Assembly (NCBI GenBank): GCA_033851545.1
Contig: JAWWOO010000081.1
Span: forward strand, 138,055-202,054
DNA from: JAWWOL01 sp033851545
Lineage (GTDB): Bacteria; Actinomycetota; Actinomycetes; JAWWOL01
Length of the DNA stretch: 64,000 bases
Direction of reading: 5' to 3'
Below are positions 34,301 to 42,645 of the stretch, piece after piece; position 1 is the stretch's first letter, and each line of letters opens with the position of its first letter. The notes beneath the pieces were generated by a model. That model saw only the letters and a list, made by a program, of their open reading frames with translations. It was not told the DNA's origin and made no database searches. A program made the translations under genes and the position numbers.

Positions 34301-35773
34301 CTACAGGCCGAGCTCGGAGTCGAAGTTGCCGTCCTCGAGCCGGGCCTTGATGGTGCTGAGGAACCGGGCCGCGTCGGCACCGTCGACCAGGCGGTGGTCG
34401 TAGCTCAAACCGAAGTAGACCATCGAGCGGATCGCGATGGTCTCGCCGAGGTCGGGGGTCGCCACGACGACCGGGCGCTTGACCACAGCGCCGGTGCCGA
34501 GGATGCCGACCTGCGGCTGGTTGATGATCGGCGTGTCGAACAACGCGCCACGGGAGCCGGTGTTGGTCAGGGTGAACGTGCCGCCACCCAGCTCGTCGGG
34601 GCTGACCTTGTTGCTGCGCGTGCGGTCGGCGAGGTCGGCGATCTTGCGGGCCAGGCCGCCGATGTTGAGGTCCTCGGCGTGGTTGATGACCGGCACCAGC
34701 AAGCCACGGTCGGTGTCGACGGCGATGCCGAGGTGCACAGCGTCGTGGTAGGTCACCGTCCCGGCCTCGAGGTCGATGCTGGCGTTGACGTTCGGGTGCG
34801 CCTTCAAGGCCTCGACAGTGGCCAGAGCGAAGAAGGGCAGGAACGACAGCTTGACGCCCTCGCGGGCCTCGAACGCGGACTTGGCCGCCGCTCGACGTTG
34901 GGCGATCCGGGTCACGTCGACCTCGACCACGGTGGTGAGCTGGGCCGAGATGTGCAGCGATTCGACCATCCGGGTGGCGATCACCTTGCGGAGCCGGGAC
35001 AGCGGCTCCGTGCGGCCGCGTACCTGCGTCGCGGAACTCGCGGCCGAGGGCGCAGGAGCTTTCGCGGCGGCCGGGGCGGCCGCGACGGGGGCGCCTGCGG
35101 CGACAGGGGCGGCAGCCGCGGGTGCAGCCGGAGCCGGCCCGCCGGCGGCGTCGAGCACGTCCTGCTTGCGGATGCGGCCACCGACGCCGGTGCCGGCGAT
35201 CGCGCCGAGGTCGACGCCGTGCTCGGCCGCAAGCTTGCGTACGAGGGGGGTGACGTAGGCGTCCGCGTTGCCGTTGGACTCGGCCAGCGGCGCGCCGGCC
35301 GCGGTGGACGGCTCGAGGCTGGAGGTCTGCGGCTGCTGCTGGGGCGCTGCGGGGGCGGGTGCCGACTCGGTCGCGACCTCTGCGCGCTCGGCCGGGCTGG
35401 CTGCGGCCTCGGGCTCGGCCTCGGTCTCCGCGGCGGGCTCGGGCTCTGAGGCGGGCTCGGGCTCTGAGGCGGCCCGCGGGGCGGGGGCCGGCTCCTCGGC
35501 AGCCGGGGCAGCGGCCTCCGCGGTGGAGCCGCCGGCGCCGTCGTCGATGACCGCCAGCTCGACGCCGACGTCAACGGTCTCGTCCTCGTTGACCTTGATC
35601 TCCGTCAGGATGCCCGACGTGGGGGACGGGATCTCGGTGTCGACCTTGTCGGTCGAGACCTCCAGCAGCGGCTCGTCGGCCTCGACCCGCTCACCGGCCT
35701 TCTTCAGCCAACGGGTGACAGTGCCTTCGGAGACGCTCTCGCCCAGGCGGGGCATGGTGACGGAGACCGGCAT
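34301..35773 (-). CDS. sucB: 2-oxoglutarate dehydrogenase E2 component (dihydrolipoamide acyltransferase)
   Basis: 490 residues. A single lipoyl domain (about 1-78) has the lipoylated Lys43 in STDKVDTEI. A long Ala/Glu/Pro linker (about 85-170) contains SEPEPASEPEPA repeats. The E3-binding domain (about 176-212; AYVTPLVRKLAAEHGVDL) follows, then the acyltransferase core with SYDHRLVDGADAARFL near the C-terminus (catalytic His and Asp). It transfers succinyl, or another acyl group, to CoA. Actinobacterial genes in this position next to lpd and lipA/B are usually called sucB, though pyruvate dehydrogenase E2 is possible. The lipoyl group comes from LipB/LipA. Confidence 0.93.
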   Translation of the reverse strand: MPVSVTMPRLGESVSEGTVTRWLKKAGERVEADEPLLEVSTDKVDTEIPSPTSGILTEIKVNEDETVDVGVELAVIDDGAGGSTAEAAAPAAEEPAPAPRAASEPEPASEPEPAAETEAEPEAAASPAERAEVATESAPAPAAPQQQPQTSSLEPSTAAGAPLAESNGNADAYVTPLVRKLAAEHGVDLGAIAGTGVGGRIRKQDVLDAAGGPAPAAPAAAAPVAAGAPVAAAPAAAKAPAPSAASSATQVRGRTEPLSRLRKVIATRMVESLHISAQLTTVVEVDVTRIAQRRAAAKSAFEAREGVKLSFLPFFALATVEALKAHPNVNASIDLEAGTVTYHDAVHLGIAVDTDRGLLVPVINHAEDLNIGGLARKIADLADRTRSNKVSPDELGGGTFTLTNTGSRGALFDTPIINQPQVGILGTGAVVKRPVVVATPDLGETIAIRSMVYFGLSYDHRLVDGADAARFLSTIKARLEDGNFDSELGL

Positions 35774-35874
35774 GGTGGCGGCGACCTCTTTCTCGGCAGC
35801 GGTTCGGGATTCAGTTGGGTGGGCTGTGCAGCCCGGAGTCTGCGGGTGAGCCTACGGGCTGTGCGGTGCGGAGG

Positions 35875-37260
35875 TCAGTCGTGGACGTGCAACGGCTTGC
35901 CGGCGAGGGCGAGGTGGGCCTCGCCGATCGCCTCGGACAGGGTCGGGTGCGGGTGGATCAGCTGGGCGACCTCGGCCGGCAGGGCTTCCCAGTTGACGAT
36001 GAGCTGGGCCTCGGTGATCAGGTCGCCGACCCTGCTGCCGACCAGGTGGATGCCCAGGACCGGGCCGTCGACCGCCGAGACGACCTTGACCGCGCCCGCG
36101 GTCTCGAGGATCTTGGCCCGTCCGTTGCCGGCGAAGTCGTACACGACCTCTTTGACCTCGTAGCCCCGCTCACGGGCGACGGCGGCGGTGATCCCGACCG
36201 AGGCGACCTCCGGCTCGCAGTAGGTGATCTTGGGCACACCGTCGTAGTCGATGGCCGGCGGGTTGAGGCCGGCCAGCTGCTCGGCGACCTGGATGCCCTC
36301 GGCGAACCCGACGTGGGCGAGCTGGAGACCGGGGCGCAGGTCGCCGACCGCGTACACGTTCCGCAGGTTGGTCTGCAGGCGCTCGTCGACCAGGACGAAG
36401 CCGCGGTCCATCGCCACGCCGACCTCGTCGTAGCCAAGGCCCTCGGAGACCGGGCCGCGGCCGACGGCGACCAGCAGCACCTCGGCGTCGAAGGTCTTGC
36501 CGTCCTCGAGGGTGACGGCGACGCCCGCGTCGGTGACCTTGGCGTCGGCGAACCGCACCCCGACGGAGAAGTTGATGCCGCGCTTGCGGAAGGCCCGCTC
36601 GAGCCGCTTGGAGGAGTCCTCGTCCTCGAGCGGGAGCAGGTGCGGCAGCGCCTCGACGATGGTCACATCGGCACCGAAGGACTTCCAGACGCTGGCGAAC
36701 TCGACCCCGATGACGCCGCCGCCCAGCACGACCGCAGAGGCCGGCACCCGGTCGAGCGTGAGTGCGTCCTCGCTCGTGATGATCTTGTCGCCGTCGATCT
36801 CCAGGCCGGGCAGGCTGCGGGAGTAGGAGCCGGTGGCGAGCACGACGGCGCGTGACGCTGTGAGCCGGCGGTCGCCGACCTGCACGGCATCGGGCGCGAC
36901 CAGCCGTCCCTCGCCCTCGACGACGGTGATGCCGCGGGACTTGACCAGACCGGTCAGCCCGCGGTGCATGGTCGAGACGACCTTGTCCTTGTACGCGTTG
37001 ACGCCGACCATGTCGATGCCCTCGAGCGTGGCCTTGACGCCGACGGAGGCGCTGTTGCGCGTGTGGTCGGCGACCTCGGCGGCATGGAGCAGCGCCTTGG
37101 TCGGGATGCAGCCGCGGTGCAGGCAGGTCCCGCCGACCTTGTCCTTCTCGACCATGGCCACGCTGAAGCCGAGCTCGCTGGCTCGCAGGGCACAGGCGTA
37201 GCCTCCGCTGCCGGCGCCGAGGATGACGAGGTCGTACGTGTCGGCGCTGCCGTTGGTCAC
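35875..37260 (-). CDS. lpdA: Dihydrolipoamide dehydrogenase (E3)
   Basis: A 461-residue FAD enzyme that reoxidises dihydrolipoamide on E2 and GcvH with NAD+. Visible features: FAD loop LVILGAGSGGYACALRA, the redox disulfide Cys46/Cys51 in GGTCLHRGCIPTK, NAD loop VVLGGGVIGVEFASVW, the second FAD contact NVYAVGDLRPG, and the C-terminal IHPHPTLSEA that supplies the partner base. It is upstream of the E2 gene (101 bp gap, same strand), so E2 and E3 probably form an operon. GGAG lies before the ATG. Confidence 0.96.
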   Translation of the reverse strand: MTNGSADTYDLVILGAGSGGYACALRASELGFSVAMVEKDKVGGTCLHRGCIPTKALLHAAEVADHTRNSASVGVKATLEGIDMVGVNAYKDKVVSTMHRGLTGLVKSRGITVVEGEGRLVAPDAVQVGDRRLTASRAVVLATGSYSRSLPGLEIDGDKIITSEDALTLDRVPASAVVLGGGVIGVEFASVWKSFGADVTIVEALPHLLPLEDEDSSKRLERAFRKRGINFSVGVRFADAKVTDAGVAVTLEDGKTFDAEVLLVAVGRGPVSEGLGYDEVGVAMDRGFVLVDERLQTNLRNVYAVGDLRPGLQLAHVGFAEGIQVAEQLAGLNPPAIDYDGVPKITYCEPEVASVGITAAVARERGYEVKEVVYDFAGNGRAKILETAGAVKVVSAVDGPVLGIHLVGSRVGDLITEAQLIVNWEALPAEVAQLIHPHPTLSEAIGEAHLALAGKPLHVHD

Positions 37261-37441
37261 CTGGAACTCCTTTGAGCGGTCTGCGGGCGCTGGGCCAGAA
37301 AGGTGGTTCAGCGCGTGGCGGAGGCCGATCCATCAGCCCGAGCCCACCAACGTTGCCGAACAGTGGCATTCTTCCACTCGTCACAGGTGTACGGCACACC
37401 GCGCCCGGGAGGACGGACCGGCGAGCTGGGGGGAGGACGTC

Positions 37442-37786
37442 GTGCGGGTCTTCGGTTGGGGTCGGCCTCGCCGCGGCGCGGTGGGCTGGGAGAGCACCAG
37501 GGACACCTACGCGGAGGCCCTGGCCTACCTCGACGAGTTCGTCGCCACCCGTCGCGGGGTCGAGGTGTACGTCGAGCCGGCGACCGTCGTTGTCGAGACC
37601 TCGGTTGCCCTGGTCGCCGCCGACGGAGAGTGGACGAGGCGCCGGATCGGCAGTCCCAAGGCGGCGGCCGCCTTTGCCAAGCGACACTCCATCCCGGTCT
37701 ATGACACCGCCGCAGTCGGCTACCCACCGCGGATGCGCGCGTGGACGGCGCAACAGTCCGCGAAGCGCCGTACCGGCCAGCCTTGA
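37442..37786 (+). CDS. Small conserved protein of unknown function next to lpdA
   Basis: 114 residues from GTG 37442, which has GGGAGGA 5 nt upstream. It is a soluble alpha/beta protein: VEVYVEPATVVVETSVALVA, then EWTRRRIGSPKAAAAFAKRH, then IPVYDTAAVGYPPRMRAW. I recall a similar small gene divergent from lpdA in other actinobacteria, often annotated only as hypothetical. No catalytic motif stands out. The open frame upstream to 37223 overlaps lpdA and is not used. Confidence 0.65.
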   Translation: MRVFGWGRPRRGAVGWESTRDTYAEALAYLDEFVATRRGVEVYVEPATVVVETSVALVAADGEWTRRRIGSPKAAAAFAKRHSIPVYDTAAVGYPPRMRAWTAQQSAKRRTGQP

Positions 37787-37840
37787 GCCTTCGGCTAGTG
37801 CGTCACTAGGCCGCGCGGCCGGGGCTGTCCCGCCGATCTC

Positions 37841-37869
37841 TTGACATGTCGCGCGCCTGCACCTACTTT
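37841..37869 (+). promoter_or_regulatory. Promoter of dhaL2-EI operon
   Basis: TTGACA (37841-37846), a 17-bp spacer and TACTTT (37864-37869) form a good primary-sigma promoter. The 17-bp Dha operator B starts 18 bp after the -10 box. The coding region begins at 38008, so the leader is about 130 nt. Confidence 0.7.
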
Positions 37870-37887
37870 GCTCGGAACGGTAACAGC

Positions 37888-37904
37888 GTTCGGCATTGTC
37901 GAAC
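37888..37904. promoter_or_regulatory. Dha operator B
   Basis: GTTCGGCATTGTCGAAC is an inverted repeat with half-sites GTTCG and CGAAC. Its exact reverse complement occurs as operator C at 41800-41816. It lies downstream of the promoter of dhaL2-EI, a position that suits repression. Confidence 0.75.
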
Positions 37905-38007
37905 ATCGGTCCCTCGAGGGCTGCCGGAGTTCACGCGGCGAGGTGGGCGCTGTTCGGTTGTCGCTTACTGGCGCGCCCGACTCGGGCCCAATTTGCAGGG
38001 GTTGACG

Positions 38008-38637
38008 GTGAACGGAACGACCGCTCGATCATGGGTTCGGGAGATGCTGCGGCTCGTCGAACAGAACAAGGACCATCTGACGAGCTTGGATTCGGCGATC
38101 GGCGATGCCGATCACGGGTTGAACCTGCTGCGGGGTTTCACCGCCGTCGTCGTCGCGCTGGACAAAAGGGACGACGTCGCGCCGGGAGATATTTTGCTCA
38201 CGACGGGAAACACGTTGATCTCGACAGTGGGCGGCGCCGCAGGTCCCCTGTTCGGTTCGGCGTTTCGAAGCGCAGGTAAGGCACTTGGCAAAGAGGTCGA
38301 CGTGACAGCGGCGCAGTTCGCTGCCGCCCTGCACGAGGCACTGGCAGCCATCCAGAAACTCGGCGCTGCCTCCGTCGGTGACAAGACGATGGTTGACGCC
38401 TTTGCGCCGGCCGCGGAGGCCTTCCAGGCCGCTGTCGACGAGGGCGCGGGGATTCCCGTCTCGGCGCAGCGGGCTTGGCAGGCTGCGGAGGACGGGGCCG
38501 TGGCGACGATTCCGTTGCAGGCGCTGAAGGGGCGGGCGAGCTACCTCGGGCCGCGCAGCGTCGGTCACCAGGATCCGGGCGCGACCTCGACCGCATTGTT
38601 GTTCCGGGCGCTGATGACGGCGACGGAGGGTACGTGA
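38008..38637 (+). CDS. dhaL: Dihydroxyacetone kinase ADP-binding subunit DhaL (copy 2)
   Basis: About 209 residues. Asp28, Asp33 and Asp35 in SLDSAIGDADHG match the metal ligands of DhaL, and STVGGAAGPLFGSAF, GDKTMVDAFAP and GRASYLGPRSVGHQDPGA match the nucleotide site. GTG 38008 gives the family length; AGGGG lies about 8 nt upstream. The frame to 37846 covers the promoter and operator and is not coding. Codon use is a little less GC-rich than neighbours (for example GATATTTTGCTC). The stop overlaps the EI start (GTGA), so the two are coupled. Confidence 0.93.
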   Translation: MNGTTARSWVREMLRLVEQNKDHLTSLDSAIGDADHGLNLLRGFTAVVVALDKRDDVAPGDILLTTGNTLISTVGGAAGPLFGSAFRSAGKALGKEVDVTAAQFAAALHEALAAIQKLGAASVGDKTMVDAFAPAAEAFQAAVDEGAGIPVSAQRAWQAAEDGAVATIPLQALKGRASYLGPRSVGHQDPGATSTALLFRALMTATEGT

Positions 38638-40295
38638 ATTTGACCGAGCGGCGCTTCAGCGGGGTCGCCGCTTCCCCTGGGGTCGCCGTCGCCAACGTAT
38701 GGCAGCCTCGACGCGATCCGACAGCGGCCATGGTCTCGCTGACCGCGGATGAGGAGACGGTTCGCGACGCGTTCGCGACGGTCGCCGAAGCCCTGCTGGC
38801 ACTTGCCCAGGAGATGCAGCGCAAGGGTCTGCGCGAAGAGGCAGGCATCCTCAGGGCGGAGGCGGCGATCGCTCGGGACGAGGAGCTGCTGAACGCCGTA
38901 GTCGCCGGGATGGCCGCAGGTGCGACCGCCGGCGCGGCGATCGGCCGAGCCGGTGAGGATTTCGCGGCGATGCTGGAGGCGCTGGACTCGGCCTATCTGC
39001 GCGAACGGGCCGCGGATGTCCGGCAGGTCGTACGCCGCGCCTTGTTGGTGCTGGCGGGCGGCCAGGACAACGCCCCGCCGCCCAAGCCGTTTGTGCTGGT
39101 GGATGCTGACGTCGGCCCGGTCGACCTGCTCGAGGTGGCCGCGCATGGACTGGCGGGCGCGGTGTCCCTGCGCGGCGGCGTGAACGCGCACGCGGCCATC
39201 GTGGCCCGTTCGCTGGGGATCCCGTTGCTCATCGGCATCGACCCTGTGCAGCTGGCCATCCTCGACGGCTCGGACGTGGTCCTCGACGCCGACGGATCGG
39301 TACTCATTGTCGATCCGTCGCCGGCGGCCCGTGCCGATGCTGATGGGCGCATCGCAGAGGCGACCTTTCGACGTGAGCGGTTCGCGCTCGAGCGGGATCT
39401 GCCGTCCGTGACGACAGACGGACGACCGGTCGCACTGTTCTGCAACGTCGCGTCGGCGCCTGAGGTGGCGATCGGTCTTGCTGCGCGCGCGGCCGGTGTC
39501 GGTTTGCTCCGCACCGAGCTGCCATTCCTGCACGCCCATGAATGGCCGGCTGAGTCCCGGCATCGTGAGCTGCTCGCACCCGTGTTCGCCCAGCTCGACG
39601 GCCTCCCGGTCACCGTTCGGCTGATGGATTTCAGCAACGACAAGGTGCCGCCGTTCCTGGTGAGTGGGCTCGAAGGCCTCGATGCCCTGCTCGAGAGTCC
39701 CGAAGCGCTGCGGGCCCAGTTGGCCGCCGTACTCGAGGTGGGACGCCACGCCCAGACGCGGGTGATGTTGCCGATGGTGCGCCGGCCGGAACAGGTGACA
39801 ACCGTTCGAGCGGAGCTCCGCGCGCTCGCGCAACGGATGGGTGTGGCCGAGCCGATGCTCGGCATCATGGTCGAGCTGCCTGAGGCCGTGGATCGTGCAC
39901 CCCGCTTGGCTGAGGTGTCGGATTTCTTCTCACTCGGGACCAACGACCTGACGGCGGCTGTCCTCGGCCTGAGCCGAACCGACCAAGGTGCACGGCCGGC
40001 TTTGGCAGCCCATCCACGGGTCATGTCCTGCATCGTCGCCACTTGCAGGGCCGCCATGGCGGCGGGCATCCCCGTCTCGGTGTGCGGCGACGCCGGAGGC
40101 GATCCACTCGTGCTGCCACTGCTCCTGGGAGCCGGCGTCGGAAACCTCAGCGTCTCGCCGGCCCGGGTCGATGAGGTTCGCTACCGGATCCGCCGCATCA
40201 GCGTCCACGAGTGGGCTGGTCGGCTTGCCGACGTCTTGCCAATGGCGGGCGCCGAGGCTGTCTGGAGCTACGTCGAAGCTGCGAGCTCGGGGTGA
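38634..40295 (+). CDS. Stand-alone Enzyme I-like PEP-protein phosphotransferase of the second Dha system
   Basis: 553 residues. The N-terminal FSGVAASPGVAVANVW begins the swivelling/HPr-binding domain. The phospho-histidine is His186 in GGVNAHAAIVARSLG, where general EI proteins usually have T-S before the His. The PEP-binding barrel has FFSLGTNDLTAAVLGLSR and Cys484 in VCGDAGGDP. The LGLSR segment differs from the usual LAxDR, so activity or partner choice may be specialised. It should phosphorylate the HPr at 43.7 kb. GGAGG lies 5 nt before the GTG, which overlaps the dhaL2 stop. Confidence 0.9.
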   Translation: MNLTERRFSGVAASPGVAVANVWQPRRDPTAAMVSLTADEETVRDAFATVAEALLALAQEMQRKGLREEAGILRAEAAIARDEELLNAVVAGMAAGATAGAAIGRAGEDFAAMLEALDSAYLRERAADVRQVVRRALLVLAGGQDNAPPPKPFVLVDADVGPVDLLEVAAHGLAGAVSLRGGVNAHAAIVARSLGIPLLIGIDPVQLAILDGSDVVLDADGSVLIVDPSPAARADADGRIAEATFRRERFALERDLPSVTTDGRPVALFCNVASAPEVAIGLAARAAGVGLLRTELPFLHAHEWPAESRHRELLAPVFAQLDGLPVTVRLMDFSNDKVPPFLVSGLEGLDALLESPEALRAQLAAVLEVGRHAQTRVMLPMVRRPEQVTTVRAELRALAQRMGVAEPMLGIMVELPEAVDRAPRLAEVSDFFSLGTNDLTAAVLGLSRTDQGARPALAAHPRVMSCIVATCRAAMAAGIPVSVCGDAGGDPLVLPLLLGAGVGNLSVSPARVDEVRYRIRRISVHEWAGRLADVLPMAGAEAVWSYVEAASSG

Positions 40296-40333
40296 GGAGG
40301 TCCGCACGTCAGTCTCCGCGCACGAAGGCTTCG

Positions 40334-41146
40334 CTAGCTCTCGTCGAGAGCCATCGCATGTCGCCGGCCGCTCATGTCGCGGGAGATGGCTCGCGCCGTG
40401 TCGACCACGGCGCGGGCGAGCGACGCGGTGGCTGTCGACACCAACAGTCGCTCGGTCGGGCCGACGATGCCCACGGACCCGACGCCAACCCCGTGCCGAT
40501 CGAGGATGGGTGCGGCGATGCCACCCTCACCGACGTTCGACTCCTGGTTTTCCACCGCGTAGCCGTTCGTTCGCACCTTGGCCAGCGCCCGCGACAGTGC
40601 GGCCTTCGTGGTCTGCGTCCGGCCGGTGAGCGGCCGCAACGGGGGAGTCAGCAAAGTGTCGAGCGTGTCCTGCGCGACATAGGCAGCGATGGCGTGCCCG
40701 AGCGCGCAGGCGTGCCAGGGGATCGTCGCGCCAACCTCAAGGATCTGGACGACGTCGTCGGGCCGAAACTCGTGGTGCACGACCATGACGTCGCCCTCGG
40801 TCAGCACGGCAACCCAGACGGCCTCGTTGACCTGGCGGGCCAGTGCCGCGGCCCGCAACATGGACCGAGTGCGCAGCTCCGAACCCGCGAGGTAGGCATT
40901 ACCCAGCTGCAACACCGCTGGCCCCAGAGAGTACTTGCCGCTGTCGGCGTCCTGCCGCACGAGGCCGTTGTGTTCGAGCGTACGCAGCAACCCGTAGACA
41001 GTCGGCTTTGCAAGGCCGATCCGATCGGCGATCTCGGTGACGCCAAGCGTCGGGGTGCCTGTCGCCAAGGCCCGCATGATGCCTGCGGCACGGTCGACCG
41101 CCTGTATACGGCCGTTGCGCCGGGCGGGCGGCTCGGTACTCGACAT
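40334..41146 (-). CDS. IclR-family transcriptional regulator
   Basis: 270 residues. The N-terminal winged helix-turn-helix (AVDRAAGIMRALATGTPTLG, then VTEIADRIGLAKPTVYGLLR) spans about 15-75. The C-terminal effector domain (about 95-255) has IPWHACALGHAIAAY and GGIAAPILDRHGVGVGSVGI, typical of IclR. It is encoded inside the second Dha cluster, divergent from dhaM2 across 62 bp that hold a degenerate copy of the TTCG-N7-CGAA site. I infer that it binds that palindrome, represses itself and both Dha systems, and senses the ketose or its phosphate. AAGGAA precedes the ATG. Confidence 0.93.
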   Translation of the reverse strand: MSSTEPPARRNGRIQAVDRAAGIMRALATGTPTLGVTEIADRIGLAKPTVYGLLRTLEHNGLVRQDADSGKYSLGPAVLQLGNAYLAGSELRTRSMLRAAALARQVNEAVWVAVLTEGDVMVVHHEFRPDDVVQILEVGATIPWHACALGHAIAAYVAQDTLDTLLTPPLRPLTGRTQTTKAALSRALAKVRTNGYAVENQESNVGEGGIAAPILDRHGVGVGSVGIVGPTERLLVSTATASLARAVVDTARAISRDMSGRRHAMALDES

Positions 41147-41168
41147 CGTGTCCGTTCCTTCCTCGTTC

Positions 41169-41185
41169 GTTCGACGATACCAAAC
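41169..41185. promoter_or_regulatory. Dha operator D, degenerate, between iclR and dhaM2
   Basis: GTTCGACGATACCAAAC differs from operator C (41800-41816) at 3 of 17 positions, all in the centre or the right half-site. It lies 23 bp before the iclR start and 24 bp before the dhaM2 start, so it could set autoregulation and dhaM2 expression. Confidence 0.5.
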
Positions 41186-41208
41186 GCGATTACCAAGGAG
41201 ACGGTGAC

Positions 41209-41607
41209 ATGACGAGCAGACCGGTAGGCATCGTCCTCCTGTCCCACAGCGCATTGCTGGCTGAGGGAGCCGCCGAACTCGCCGCACAGATGTGCGCGGG
41301 TCGGGCACCGATCGCCTACGCCGGCGGCACCGAGGACGGCAGGCTCGGCACCAGCATCGCGTTGCTCGAGGCCGCGGTGCGCGCGGTAGCCGGCGATGCG
41401 GGCGTCGTCATCATTCCGGACCTCGGCAGCTCGGTGCTCACGGCGCTGGCGCTCCTGGAAGATCTCGCCGGAGACCTGAAGGTTGTCATGGTGGACGCCC
41501 CCTTCGTCGAGGGTGCCGTCGCTGCCGTCGTTGCGGCTGCGGCCGGCTTGCCCTTGGCCGACGTCGTTGCTGCTGCTGAGGAGACCCGCGGGCTCACGAA
41601 GACCTGA
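41209..41607 (+). CDS. dhaM: DhaM phosphotransferase subunit, single-domain (copy 2)
   Basis: 132 residues, only the EIIA-Man-like domain. Active His13 is in IVLLSHSALLAEGA; GVVIIPDLGSSVLTAL and VDAPFVEGAVAAV are DhaM signatures. It takes phosphate from HPr and passes it to the ADP held by DhaL. In contrast to copy 1 it has no HPr or EI fused, but both are encoded nearby as separate genes (EI 38.6 kb, HPr 43.7 kb). AAGGAG lies before the ATG. Confidence 0.93.
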   Translation: MTSRPVGIVLLSHSALLAEGAAELAAQMCAGRAPIAYAGGTEDGRLGTSIALLEAAVRAVAGDAGVVIIPDLGSSVLTALALLEDLAGDLKVVMVDAPFVEGAVAAVVAAAAGLPLADVVAAAEETRGLTKT

Positions 41608-41608
41608 C

Positions 41609-41645
41609 CAGGCGGGCGGACGATCCGCAACCCTGTCCGCGCCTG
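41609..41645 (+). terminator. Terminator-like hairpin after dhaM2
   Basis: CAGGCGGGCGGAC (41609-41621) pairs with GTCCGCGCCTG (41635-41645), with a 2-nt bulge and a 13-nt loop, right after the dhaM2 stop. It separates dhaM2 from the channel-dhaK2-HPr unit, which has its own promoter. Confidence 0.5.
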
Positions 41646-41758
41646 CGCCCGTCGGTCCATGGTGCCGGCAATTCGGCCCGGCCAGAGCGAGTCGTGCAGC
41701 TGTTCCACGCCCCTTGGCCAGGGCGCCGAAATGATGACGAAATGTGTTCGGCGAACTC

Positions 41759-41787
41759 TTGACACCGCTCTCGGCCGGGCCTAACGT
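41759..41787 (+). promoter_or_regulatory. Promoter of the aquaporin-dhaK2-HPr operon
   Basis: TTGACA (41759-41764), a 17-bp spacer and TAACGT (41782-41787). Operator C starts 13 bp downstream of the -10 box. A compact TTCGGCGAA palindrome lies just before the -35. The layout repeats that of the dhaL2 promoter. Confidence 0.7.
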
Positions 41788-41799
41788 CCTCGCAACGGC

Positions 41800-41816
41800 G
41801 TTCGACAATGCCGAAC
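41800..41816. promoter_or_regulatory. Dha operator C
   Basis: GTTCGACAATGCCGAAC is the exact reverse complement of operator B at 37888-37904. It lies at about +6 of the predicted transcript of the channel-dhaK2-HPr operon. Confidence 0.75.
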
Positions 41817-41898
41817 GACGGTCAGCCATTCGCCCTTTACTGTGGCGATCCTTCATCGAGGGAGGTGGGCCGGGTCCCGCGGGATCCCGGTCGCGCAC

Positions 41899-42645
41899 AT
41901 GTCCAATTCAACCGCACAGAAGTTGGGCGCCGAGTTCATCGGGACCGCCCTCCTGGTGTTCGTCGGCGCCGGCAGTTTCGCGGCGACGCAGAAAATCGGC
42001 GCACCGTTCTCGATGGCCGAGCTGGCGGGGATCTCGTTCGCCTTCATGCTCATCGTCGTCGCCATGGTGTACGCGATCGGGCACATTTCTGGCTGCCAGA
42101 TCAACCCGGCAGTAACCGTCGCCTTGGCTGCGACCGGCAAGATGCCCTGGCGCGAGGCGCCCGGTTACATCGTGGCGCAGTGCGCCGGTGCCTTCGCCGG
42201 TGCCCTCGCAATCGCCGGTGTTCTCGGCAAGGAAGCAGCCACCAAGTTCAACGTCGGTGCGGTGGACTACGGCTCCGTCTCCTTCCAGCGCGCCACCTTC
42301 GCCGAACTGCTCGGCACGGCGATCCTCGTCTTCACGGTCTTCGGCTGCATCGATGGTCGTGCCGTGCCGGGCTGGGCCGGCTTCGCGATCGGCGGCGTCG
42401 TCTTCGCCATCATCGTCGTGGTCGGCCCCGCCACTGGTGCTGCTATCAACCCCGCCCGCTACCTCGGTACGGTATTCGGCGCAGGAGCGCTGGGCGGCAC
42501 AATGCATCTCAACCACCTTCCGGCCTATCTGATAGGCGAATTCGCCGGCGGCATCCTCGGCGCACTGGCCTACCTCGCCATCGGCAACACCCGCCAGGTC
42601 GCAGTGCCCAGCCAGGCCAAGAAGTTCGAGGAGGTGTCGGCATGA
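41899..42645 (+). CDS. Aquaporin / glycerol-facilitator family channel
   Basis: 248 residues with six membrane helices and the two half-helix NPA motifs (GCQINPAVTVAL and AAINPARYLG). In water- and glycerol channels the residue after NPAR is usually Ser or Asp; here it is Tyr, which may alter the pore. Its place in front of dhaK2 suggests uptake of the small neutral ketose or polyol that the Dha system phosphorylates. ATG 41899 is chosen on family length; the ribosome binding site is weak. The stop overlaps the dhaK2 start (ATGA). Confidence 0.9.
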   Translation: MSNSTAQKLGAEFIGTALLVFVGAGSFAATQKIGAPFSMAELAGISFAFMLIVVAMVYAIGHISGCQINPAVTVALAATGKMPWREAPGYIVAQCAGAFAGALAIAGVLGKEAATKFNVGAVDYGSVSFQRATFAELLGTAILVFTVFGCIDGRAVPGWAGFAIGGVVFAIIVVVGPATGAAINPARYLGTVFGAGALGGTMHLNHLPAYLIGEFAGGILGALAYLAIGNTRQVAVPSQAKKFEEVSA

